A stretch of DNA of 64,000 nucleotides. It comes from Dactylorhiza incarnata (taxonomy: Eukaryota > Streptophyta > Magnoliopsida > Asparagales > Orchidaceae). This document shows, piece after piece, positions 33,143 through 43,822 of the stretch (position 1 is the stretch's first letter; every line of letters begins with the position of its first letter). The DNA is taken from NCBI GenBank assembly GCA_033032865.1, contig JAWHQI010000258.1, forward strand, positions 868,001 through 932,000. The letters are read 5' to 3'. A program made the translations under genes and the position numbers. The notes under the pieces are model-generated. The model was not told the origin of the DNA. It saw only the letters and a list, made by a program, of their open reading frames with translations, and searched no databases.

Positions 33143-36100
33143 ACTGGGAAGATGTTGATGCTGGAAATTTTCACCTGCTTCTGAAATTTTGGCAAGATGT
33201 ATTGATTGATACATCGTTTCTTAGGAACTTGAGAATTCATTAGGAAAGAATGTGTATATTCTCGAACTGGGAAACTCGTGTGATCTGGCACGCTTACGCT
33301 AGATGTTCTGCGTTTCCCGCGGATCCCTCGGCAACGGAAATATGGTCCGTCTATTGTCAAGGTTAGATTTTTAATGTGAGGTTATTAGCTCATTGAACAT
33401 TGTTGTATCAGCTCAGCTACCTACAATTGTCTTCAGTGTTGTTGCATTGTCTATTGGTGATTTGGTGGACATTTATTTAACCTTTTGCAGCAAGTTTCTC
33501 TCTTTGTTTCATCTTTGAACTGCCAAACTGAACCAAAACAAGAAGGCAATTAATTTTTATTGCAGCCAACTGCTGCTTTTGAAAGAACTCTAACTAACAA
33601 GAAAGTTTAGCAAAAATAAAATTACAAGTCTTTTTTCTAGCCCCTGAGAATGCCAAGCCAGCGTAGCTCCACCCTTTCTGCACACTAGCCAAGCAGCGAT
33701 TGTGTGCTGCGAACTCGACAAAAAGCAGATGGTAGTTTGTTTTGTGTGAAATTCTTTGGGAAAGTACATCATCAAGCGGATTTCCACTGAAAAATTATCA
33801 GAAAAAAAAAAGTATTTTATGAGATTGATGAGAAGCAGCCACCTCTAGGATCCAAAAAAAAACCTTTGGGAGGGAACAAAACATAATTAGGATTTGGGTG
33901 AAGAGAATTTTGGGAGAAGATAGAGAGAAAGAGAGCAAGTATGATTCATTTTCTTTCATTTGGGTTTTATTTTTTTTGTGAGCTGATTTATGAAACTGAG
34001 TGGGGTTTTACTGTGAGGAATCACCCTTCATCGTTTGGAATTTTTTGACCTAAACTTAAGGAGATCATAATAGTTTGAGGGTCCAAATTTTCTTAAATAA
34101 TATTACTGGGACGATGGTCAATTGTCGATTCACCTAAACTTAAGGAGTTCAATTGTTCTCGTGGGGGATTGCATTATAAGAGGAGGTATCATTGTGCTAT
34201 AAAGATCAAATATATGATGATATCTTCCAAGGTTAATTTTGCAAAGTTAAGCTTTATGGAACGGTGTTGCGAAAACATTGGAAGTCATAGGGATGATGAA
34301 GGCGGTGGTGTGCAAAGTATGAGCCGGGACTCGAGTCTTAGTTGGGTCAGGGCTGTCTTTTCAATATAACAATCATATTTCGGAACCAAAACCGACTCAT
34401 GTACCGGAGGGCTACAATTAGATCTGAACTGAATAAATTATGTTCTATCTCTTTTCCAACATTAACAAAATGACTATAATCTGAAAATACAATCACAAAC
34501 CTATCTGAAACCAAAAAGAAAGAGAAAAAGAAAAATTTCCAGTTCAGTTTAAATTGGACTCATGCAAATTGACTGCCTAACTGATCCCTGGAATGATGAA
34601 AATATCCAATGATATTACTCTTCACTGCACCCAGCTGCAGAAATCACATAACTATACACTTCATATAGCACATAATAGCTATTATGGGTCTTATGTGGAG
34701 ATTATAAACAAGCCAAATCAACCACTATGCAGCCCAAAACAATTAGGGTTTTTCCAAATTTAGGCAAGCAATCGAAAAAAGGAAACAATTCTACTTTTAT
34801 TCGCGTTCTTCCCGCCAACGAATTGCCTAACCTAATCCCTTCATATCCATTAATATTACTCTTCAATGCACCCAGCTGCGGAAATTACATAACTATAAAA
34901 AACCCTAATGTTTATCAAAATTGTTAATTATGTCTCGAATCCTAACCCAAAGACGATGTTGACACTGATCTCAACCAGTGGGATCTGCCGAAATTTTTGG
35001 GATAGTTTTCAATGGTATTTTCTAAATGTACGGAGTGTTAAACTCTTTTTCGTTCTATGGTTGAAGGTATTCAGAAAACTGAAATCCGCCTACTTCCATG
35101 TAGCTGTTTCTGTTCTTGATCTACTGAAAAATGAATTGTTGTTGCTCGTGGACGTAGCCCATTTTGAGGTGAACCATGTAAATTTGTATCTTCTGTGTTT
35201 TTAATTTTCTATTTGTTTGATCGTTCTACACTCATTTCCTCAACAAAAGTAGGTCTCTTTGAATTTTCTACCTTAAAAACCACATCACTTTCCACAATTT
35301 CAACCATAATACAAAGGATAATTAAAAATAAAATAAGAACTCTCACCACATTCCTTCTCTGCCGTTGCATGGGAATAAAAGGTTGACAATTTACATATTT
35401 CAATTTGTGGCATGTGTAAATGTTTTTTTTATTAAATATAGATGCAATATAAATTATCTATACTAATTTGCGGAAGAAGGGGAATCTTGGCGCACCGGTT
35501 GAGGTGTTGCTGTGTGACCTCAAGGTCACGGATTTGAGTCCTGGAAGTAGACTTGCAAAAATGCAGGATAAGATTTGCCTACATTTCACATTTGTGGTTG
35601 AGACCCTTCCCCGGACCCTCGCTGCGCGGAGATGCCTTGTGCACCGAGTTGCCCTTTTATTCTAATTAATTCTATCTACAGAGTGCAAACCTTTGAAGCC
35701 AGATAGACAAACGGTTTAGATCATCAGTTCTTCCATATAAGAGTTTAACAGACCTAGTCGCACATTAAGAACATGGTAAAATACGAAGATTGATCGGATT
35801 GAATTTAATTTAAGTTGGACTTTAATTTAACACAAGAACTAAAGTGTATTAATTAATAATAATTAATTTTGAATTAGTTAATGGTGAAATTATTAATTTT
35901 GTTTTTAACCAAAGTGGTGTCATTTAGCCGAATTTTGTGTCCATTACTCCTCATTTAGTATTTTTGAAACACTCGCCATATATAAAAGCGTTGCTGTTTT
36001 CGAAATTGGTTGTTACGCTTTACGTGCGCTTCTCTAGGAGAGAGATTTAGAGAGAGGGGAGGAGAAAACAGAAACTATCTCTGAAGAAACAAAGCCGGTA

Positions 36101-37035
36101 CTTCGTGTCAGAGATAGACGATCTTCTTCCTACTACGGGGCCATTGAACGGGTTGTGTTGAAATTGCAGGCTTTCGTGTGGATAACAACATAGACGGAGA
36201 TAATTTTGTGTTTGGTCTTCAACAATTTTTTTCCAAAATGAAACCATATTTTACTATTTCGTTGCAGGTATAACTTAGATATCTTGATTAGTTTGATTCT
36301 TATGGATCTTGCTAGAGTTTCTTGTATTTCTGTCATGCATTTGATGCTCACGAAACCCAACAATTTAGATGGAAGAAAAGAAAAAAAAGGTGGAGAGTTA
36401 GAGAGCATTCACTTCCTTTCATTAAGTTGTTTGTTTATAGTCTTTCACCCTATTTACAACCTCCGGCACCGCGATATTTTCGCCAAATTCTAATGCAACG
36501 CTCCAATTGTTTGAGCTTCGGCGTTTGGGCGTCCACGAAATATTGTAGGCGTGAAAACAATATTTTTCAGCATTCACACAGTGATAGTGACCTCCATCGT
36601 AAACACAATTGTAATTTTGAACATAAAAGTGAACGGAGTTTCTTAGATGTGGTCGGGTTAGTTTTGAAAGTACCCAAAATGCCCCTCCGAAATTGAATTA
36701 AGAAAAAAAATATATAATGCAAGAAAAAGAGGTGAGGGTGCAAAGTGCAAAATTAAGATAGTTTACTTTTGAGGCACAAAATACCAAAACGAAATATTTA
36801 AGATGCCAAAAGTCGTTCTCTGTTTGTGGTTGCAGCAAAACGAAGGAGACGGTGATCTGAAGCCCACGCCGCCATTACGCCACCTCATCCTGCCGATATC
36901 CTCGGTTTCTCCGTCAGCCGACATCGACCGAACTCTTAAATCCAACCCTCAAATTTCACCATTTCTCCATGTCGGAGACCGCACATGGAATACTAGATCG
37001 AAGCCCTAACCCTTGCTCGGCGACTCTTTCATCCC
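33143..37035. other. Intergenic region before BCA6
   Basis: No gene is recognised. It contains an imperfect direct repeat (34569-34660 and 34820-34900, sharing TATTACTCTTCA(C/A)TGCACCCAGCTGC), an Au-type SINE (35474-35660) and an LTR-like promoter stretch with CATATATAAAAG near 35977. The last 150 bp before 37036 are the probable BCA6 leader with an upstream ATG at 36969. Confidence 0.5.
35474..35660 (+). mobile_element. Au-type SINE
   Basis: The block starts GAAGAAGGGGAATCTTGGCG and ends GCACCGAGTTGCCCTTTT, the hallmark ends of the angiosperm Au SINE. Pol III box A-like (TTGGCGCACCGG) and box B-like (GGATTTGAGTCC) motifs sit in the first 65 bp, followed by GCAGGATAAGATTTGCC and CCCTTCCCCGGACCC. 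The T-run end is short. Target duplications are not clear. Confidence 0.88.
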
Positions 37036-40000
37036 ATGGCTCTCCTTCTTCGAACGCGTCCCTTTCGCCCAGCGACTACCGATGCGTCCAAGGATGGAAA
37101 CTCCAAGGGGTTTCATGTATATCCGATGGAATCTGTCAACGTGAGATCTTATCCCGCTTCTTTTGTTTATATATTGATTACTGCCATGTATGAAGCGCTT
37201 AATCCCTATATTTCAGATGAGAAGGCTGCCTCTGCAAGCGGTTAGACTGCATGATTCTCATGGGAGGAGATTGGGGCACGTTAAGTAAGCTGTAGAGTTG
37301 TTGTGTGTTCTAATTGATAGTTTTTCCATGTCTATTCGAGCCGGGCTAAGCTGTATTTTGAATTTTGTGTGGATGAGATAGCCATTGTACCGTTCAAGAT
37401 TGTAAATTGTTGCTTGTTCAGTGATTAGGAGGAGCTCATGTAGCCTGAGGATTAAGCAATGGCTTTGAATATACACGTACTTTTTTAGGTTAATAGATCA
37501 AGCATTCATAGTTTAGTTGAATTAAGAGAACCGAAGAATTAAAATAAGCTGGACAGGTGATAATTATTTTGGAGCTCTTTTATAAGAACGAGCTAATGGT
37601 GATATGAAGTTATTGAATTTATTAAATGATGGCTGAGAGCTTGATCTACTGGCTAATGGCTATTAATTTCCTGCCTAGTCTGTTAGAAATTTAACAATTT
37701 GAATGATGACTACTGCTCTCTTAGGTTATCCATGATCATGTTCTTGTTTTAAAGGGTAATTATCATTAACCTCCCATGTGGTTTAGCAAAATTATAATGT
37801 ATCCCCTTGAGTTTGAAGAAATATCACACCTTCATTAAGTTAGCTTTTCTATCCAACTTCCATTAGTTTGATTTCAAAATGACTGTTTGCCTTCAAGAAA
37901 TATCATAGAAAGGAGTATTTGATACTTCACTAAATACTGCATTAAAATCTAAAAATGTGTTCTTGATGCGATCTACGTTGCATTAAGCCTATTAAACCTG
38001 TCTATCCACAACTTAGGTGTTTCAGGTTTTCTATGGTTTTATTTGGTGAACTATTAAATGTTTGATCATTTTTAAATCCGGCTATAACTAATTAGTAATT
38101 AGGATTAGGCTGCTGTTGATGATTCATGATTATATTTAGCTCTCAGGGGATTATATAATAGTTAGCTCAAACTTAGGGGAGGTAAATGATAACTTGACAT
38201 GTTTTAAATGTAAATGTCAACCAAGAAGATCCCCATTTGCAGGACTTATACAGTCATGGCAACAAAAGATTCTCGTGGGTTGGGCCAGGAACTTAAAGAA
38301 AGTGAAAAGCTTAGAGAAGATTGCAAAGATAATGATACAGATCCTTTACAGGAGCTAAAACTCAGGTTTCTGAAGTTTAAGAAGCAAACCTACTTGTAAG
38401 TAGAGCATCATTTGCAGTGAAAAGCTCAGAATGTTTTGAAGCATTTTCTTCATAAATAATATTTCCATGAACAGGGAAAATTTGGATCACTATCAAAACC
38501 TTGCTCAAGTCCAATCACCTAAGGTCGAACAAAAAAACTAGTATAATGTTTCTCCTTCCTTCTCCGGTTTTTGTTTCTCGTGTTTAGGCATTGTTTGGTC
38601 TAATTCAGTGGGATAAAAATACCACCGGAGAAATTAATGTGTTTGATTAACCTTCAATTTTGAGCTCCGGTGTGGTGGGAAAGGCCAAAGCTCCATTTTG
38701 AGCTCAATTTTCCCACTAAACAGTGGGAGCTCCATTTTTCACCCGAGAGGTTGACATCACTCTCCCAAATAGAGCCTTAATCTCTACCGTCACTTTAACT
38801 AAATAGTGTGGAATTTTAATTTATTTCCTTTCGTGGTTTGACATATTTTTGGTAGAGATACTTTTACAAGTTTGAATATGTTTCATGCACTATGATTGTA
38901 TCGCATGCAGTTCATGGTCGTTGCATGTGCAGACTCTAGAGTCTGCCCCTCCAAAATCTTGGGTTTTCAACCTGGGGAAGCTTTTACTGTTAGGAATGTG
39001 GCAAATTTGGTTCCACCATATCAGGTAAAAAAAATTACTGCAAGTGGGTGCAAGTGGGTCAAAGTGAAAAAGCTGGATTTTCTGCAACTATTGAAGTCTT
39101 ATGTTATTCAACCTCTCTTTTAACAGCATGGCGCCTCAGAAACAAGTGCAGCTCTAGAGTTTGCTGTAAATTCATTGATGGTAAGAATGGTAACATCTTT
39201 CTGTTAGATTGTTTCGGCAAAACATTGGAAAATCTCCGTTGATTATTGCATTAACAAAATCTCTTATATCTTGTAAGATAGTATTAAAATGATAATAGTA
39301 ATTTGTAGGTCCCAAATATTTTAATCATTGGGCACAGCTGTTGTGGGGGCATCAGGGCACTAATGAGCATGAAACAAAAGTCAGGATCCAAGTATGACTG
39401 CACCATTTTACCTGCACTTATAACTTCTTTTTTATCTGAGTACTATTATTATATACCTTGTAAAGGAATCATTTTTGGGGGGTTTATTTTCACTCTTTGA
39501 CAGAAGTTTTATTGAAGATTGGGTCTCCGTTGCAAAGAGTGCAAGGTTAAGCACTGAAGCTGCTGTTGGAAACCTGAGTTTTGACAAGCAATGTAGTCAC
39601 TGTGAGAAGGTGGTATCTCTTTTCATCATTTCATGGGAGGTCATACTGTGAAGGGTTCGTTTGGCGTGGATTGTGCAGAACCGCCCGAACTCGCTATTCG
39701 TAGTAGGAAATGGGCGCAAAACACTAGTGTCCATTGTTTCGTGTCTCGGGCGGTAGCCACTGCACCCACCCCAAACACAGTTGGCGGGCCAATGGCAGTC
39801 GAAAGATCCCATGGCACCAAAATACCCGTGCCAAATGGACCCTAAATGTAAAAATGCAAATGATTGAATACTCCCTATGCTCTTTATAGTTGTTGTTTTT
39901 CTCAATTAAAAAAGTTGGGCTACCACTTCTAGGCTCCTACTTTTTTCTATGCTGTTTTATTGCAAGATTTATCCACTTTATTTGTGTATAAAGAAATGTA

Positions 40001-41377
40001 GAAATAGCAATTATCTTTCATGTAATTAACCAATCCATTCTTTGCAATTTTGATTGTAAATTCTCAAAATAATTTATCAAGCCCGCAGACATCCCTTCCT
40101 TTTTCCTAATAAAACGGATCTTATTACATATATCTAGGTTCTAGGTGCTGTATCAGCAAACTATTAGAAATTAACTTCCATTTATGATTGAAGATTGTTA
40201 AAAGTAAATCAAAATTTGCTATCCGCAATTTTTTTTTATTGGCGGACCAAAAATGGTGTGCGTTTCATATAAAATCTTGCATTTATTTTCTAGAAAAGAT
40301 ATGGACTGTTGGCTGTCTGTCTCCAGAATTTATTTTAGGTTTCTCTCCAACTTCTCTGTAGATTTAGTGAATTTGAGTCATGTGCATTTCACATTGTTTT
40401 TTTTAATGTCTAATCTGCAGACCAATTTCTGGTTTACTTTTATCTTCATACTAGCTCTAAGCGTGCTTTGTTCTCCTTGACCACTTAGAACCTGTACCGC
40501 TCTTGAGTTTCCGCATCCTTGATGCTATTCGTGTGTTGGTGTAGTGGAAGAAGACTTCCTTATTTGTTTCTTTCTCCCGTTCTTGTTTTTTAAGAAGAAG
40601 GCGAAAGGAGACCTTGGCGCTCTCGTGGAAATTTATCCAACACGAGTTTTGTATCTTTTCACAGTGGTGTCGCATGTTAATTGACTGTTATGGTGGTTCA
40701 TTCATTGATTTGTGTCATAGTTTGCAGAGGGTTGATATCATAATTTAGTTTGTTTTTCTCATTTAATCTTAATATAATATACATTTGTCTTTCTCCTCTC
40801 AATCAAATCCTTATTTTCGAGGTGAAATTGTTCTGCATCCATGTTTATTTCCCAATAAATAATTTTTAGCCATACATACATATGAAAGGACAACAATGGC
40901 GCTCCAATCCCTGATTTTTATTTGCAAAGTCTCTATTCCTCAGCAATCAAAGCATACAAAGCCATGAACTAGCTCATTCTCAACAGGCCATTCGGATAAT
41001 TGAACACCCTTGTTCTTCATCTCTCTCACATTTGTTAATTGCACCTTCAAATTCCCATCAGTTTGATCCAACGACTATTCGATTGCCTTGTTAGCATTTA
41101 ACGTAGAATTTGGTGTCTAATTTGGAATTGCCTTGCATCTATTAAAGCAATAATAAGTTTCAAATGATCTTCTCTGTAGGAATCGATAAACGGCTCGATC
41201 CTGAACCTACTGACGTACCCATGGATCGAGGAGAAAGTGACTCGAGGATCGCTGCTTCTTCATGGTGGCTACTATGATTTCACTGATTGCAGTTTTGAAA
41301 AATGGACACTGGTTTATAGAGAGAATTTGGAGGGTGGCAGCAAGTTTGCTATAAAAGGCTGCTCAACATGGTTCTGA
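37036..41377 (+). CDS. BCA6: Beta-carbonic anhydrase, BCA6-like
   Basis: Nine exons join in phase: 37036-37140, 37217-37284, 38243-38395, 38475-38523, 38911-39024, 39127-39180, 39309-39391, 39504-39609 and 41180-41377, 309 residues in all, with GT-AG introns. The enzyme interconverts CO2 and bicarbonate. Zinc ligands are visible: Cys131 in CADSRVCPS (with the Asp/Arg pair), and His190 and Cys193 in [11 protein letters not shown]. Other family blocks are [48 protein letters not shown] and [16 protein letters not shown]. The Arg-rich N-terminus ([12 protein letters not shown]) fits an organellar presequence, and the core [10 protein letters not shown] and extended C-terminus fit the mitochondrial BCA6 subgroup rather than the chloroplast forms. 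An out-of-frame ATG at 36969 opens an overlapping upstream frame. Three MITEs sit in introns. Confidence 0.93.
37754..38199. mobile_element. Mutator-like MITE in BCA6 intron 2
   Basis: This 446-bp non-coding element has a perfect 9-bp target duplication TGTTTTAAA (37745-37753 and 38200-38208) and long imperfect terminal inverted repeats of about 55 bp sharing TTATCATT(A/T)ACCTCCC and TAAT(C/G)(C/T)-type text. A 9-bp duplication with long inverted repeats is the Mutator signature. Its right end is about 43 bp from the start of exon 3. Confidence 0.82.
38587..38776. mobile_element. Tourist-like MITE in BCA6 intron 4
   Basis: 190 bp flanked by TTA on both sides (38584-38586, 38777-38779), ends GGCATTGTTTGG and CCAAATAGAGCC. 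TTA duplication and GGC-rich short ends fit PIF/Harbinger. Confidence 0.78.
39653..39842. mobile_element. Tourist-like MITE in BCA6 intron 8
   Basis: 190 bp with ends GGGTTCGTTTGGCGTGG and, on the opposite strand, GGGTCCATTTGGCACGG. Flanks are GAA and TAA, so the duplication is degraded. It lies 44 bp downstream of the exon ending at 39609. Confidence 0.68.
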
Positions 41378-43822
41378 TTTTACTGTTTTAAAAAACAACT
41401 TTTCTCTGATTGCTATTGTTTTGTTATTTATGATCTATTGTGCTATTCATAAAGTTTAGTGGGATTATTGGTTTTAAACCAAATTCTCCCAGGAAGATTT
41501 AAGATTATGGGAATGTAAAAATTATTTAATTATTTGTTTATTTAATGCAATAAATAATCCTAGTTTCATCTTGTGTTCATATGCTCTTTTTTTCTCATTT
41601 TTGTGTAGCATTAATGCTTTTAGTGAGGTTTGTTAGGGAGCAGCGCAGAACCGGAGCAGTTGTTGAACCCGTGCTCAAACTAAAGTATGTGCGGCCTTAC
41701 CTCATTTTGTGCGCCTTATCAGTACCTTACCACTGCACGGCTCTAGAATAATCTGTACTCAGAAGATTCCACAAATTCTACGCGCCGAGGGTTTCTATAA
41801 GATCTTACACCCCCCCCCCCCCCCCCCCTGCTGACCCAAAGTTCCGCGACATCTATTTTCCCAGAAGAATTTGGCCATAACATTATTTCGGGTAAGTGCC
41901 CGCGCACGCTCTCATCGTCCTTGTGAGGTCATGCCATCATCCTTTCAACAGCCTCAAGATCGTCATTAGCAAGGTCGTTATTAGCACTCGCACTTCCATT
42001 GGAGCTCTGGTGGAACCTACCATAATGACTTAGTTTCCAATCCATCCAAGAACTTTCTTTCTGAGTATTCGCTATAGCTCGCAGTAACTCCTCAATTGTC
42101 GCAAACTCCATACCTTTGTCGCGCCATCATTTTGTCTTGTAACTATTTATCTGCAGCCTACACGTTTAGTGGGCAAAAAACTAAGCTCGCGATCTCCTTT
42201 GTCCAAAACTCATTGAGAATTTGCATCTCCTTGGAACTATGCTAGCGATCTCCTTTGTCTTGCTCTCACAAAGAACGCTTAAATTTGTGTAACTAAACCC
42301 TAAACCCTAAACTTCATACATAATATCACGCGCGATTAAAGATGCCATCTTTTCCCTCTTCCACCGTTGAATCACTCGTGGAGCGAACTGTTCTTCCGCC
42401 AAACCTTCCTCTACCCTTATGGAGTGCGCAGGTAAACTATGCGACCCTGGGGCTAAATAATCTGAAAACTCACATCCATGTAGACACGGCTATGGAAGTT
42501 CCTTGAAACGCTAGAAACTTCCATAACACAAGTATGTAATTTCAGCAGAAAGTTTGATGAAGAGCGAAATTTTAAGATTGCATTATCAGTACAAATAGAC
42601 TTTTGGCACGGCGGTGCAGCCATGAATGCAGTGGTTATGAACCGTCGTTCGTGAAGGCCCGACCTCACCTAAAGAACTTCATCCACTTTTATGTTCAAAA
42701 CGAGTTTTCTTTTCTTAGTGCGTGTCAATCATTGTCACGCCAAACATGCATTCTATTACAGCTGTTTGGCGCGACATTTTTGCTCAGGTGAGTTTGGACA
42801 AAAACACCACCATCATAAAATGCATGTTTGCCAAGACAACGGTTATGACAGCTACAAAGAAAAGCTAACTAGTTTTGAACATAAAAGTGGATGAAGATAT
42901 TTAGGTGAGTTCGGGGCATTCACGAACGACGGTTCATAACCACTGTGTTCATGACCACCACCACCGCGCCAAACAAAGCCTTGCTCGGATCAGAAGCTTC
43001 CAAAGAATAGATTGCTGATGAATCTTGGGCCCCGAGCTTGCCACCCACTCCGTCTCTTCAACCTTTTGCCAGCTCCTTGCCGGAACACCTGTGCGCTCAC
43101 AGGCAGCTCATCTTCGCCGGAACACCTGTGCGTTCACAGGCAGCTCGTCTTCGCCGGAGCAGATCTCCTAAATAGTGAGGGTTATTTTTGGAAAGCTTAA
43201 AGAGGCCGGGGACACACAAAATGAGCCGACATATCCTAGTTGCAAAAATATGTTGGGTTTTGATTAAAATAATTAAGAACTCAAAAAATATGGAGGAAAA
43301 AAAGGGAATTTGCCTAAAAGCAGTTTTAATAATAAAATGAAATACAAAATTCTACTGCTCATAAAAGGGAGAAATGGTGAAACCCTTCATTTCAGTTTTC
43401 CCATCAGATAATATTTGAAAGTTTACAGGGGCAGAACAGTAAATGTCAAAAGACGCGCAGGAAAAAGAAGAAAGAAAAATTGGAGTAAATGATGTCGGTC
43501 AGTAGATGTGTTCCTCATGTGCTAGGTAAAAAGAAGAAAACTATGGAATTCTATCATTACAATTTTCTGTATCACTTTTCCCCGCCATAAAGGCACCGCC
43601 GCCGAATTATGGAACGAAATCCGCCCCCCCCCCCCCCCCCCCCCCCATCGACTTTTATCCTGCAAATGAAAAATTAGGAACAGAAGAGCGACTTTTCTCT
43701 ATGGTTTTGTTTGGATCCAAGTGGAGGAAATGAAAAGAGATTATGTTCCAATTCATTTGAACTCATCTTTCCATTCAATTGAATTAATCTTATTAAAGAT
43801 TTAGTAAGAGCTAACCTCATGA
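41378..43822. other. Convergent intergenic region BCA6 / CYP40
   Basis: Holds 3' flanks of both genes. I see a C19 tract (41810-41828), a minus-strand open frame with no known domain (42111-41929), a short telomere-type CCCTAAACCCTAAA motif at about 42298, the inverted-dimer MITE (42597-42980), a small tandem repeat CGCCGGAACACCTGTGCG(C/T)TCA (43079-43150) and a C23 tract (43624-43646). No gene is recognised. Confidence 0.5.
42597..42980. mobile_element. Inverted dimer of a Tourist-like MITE (long hairpin)
   Basis: Two arms of about 190 bp lie head to head: 42597-42786 is the reverse complement, with mismatches, of 42787-42980. Each arm matches the single MITE at 44277-44482. Shared segments include GAGTTTGGACAAAAACACC, GTTTTGA(A/G)CATAAAAG and TTCACGAACGACG. 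Transcription of either strand would give a stem of about 190 bp. Confidence 0.78.

Noticed and set aside
36803..37009. Open frame before BCA6 as an alternative first exon
   Set aside because: It stops before the exon 1 donor and cannot be joined in phase to the carbonic anhydrase exons; the ATG at 37036 joins perfectly.
42296..42313. CCCTAAACCCTAAA as an interstitial telomere
   Set aside because: Only about two units; more likely a short telobox-like motif or chance.
43079..43150. Repeated CGCCGGAACACCTGTGCG units as a possible regulatory array
   Set aside because: Only two and a half copies and no known motif; recorded only as a small tandem repeat.
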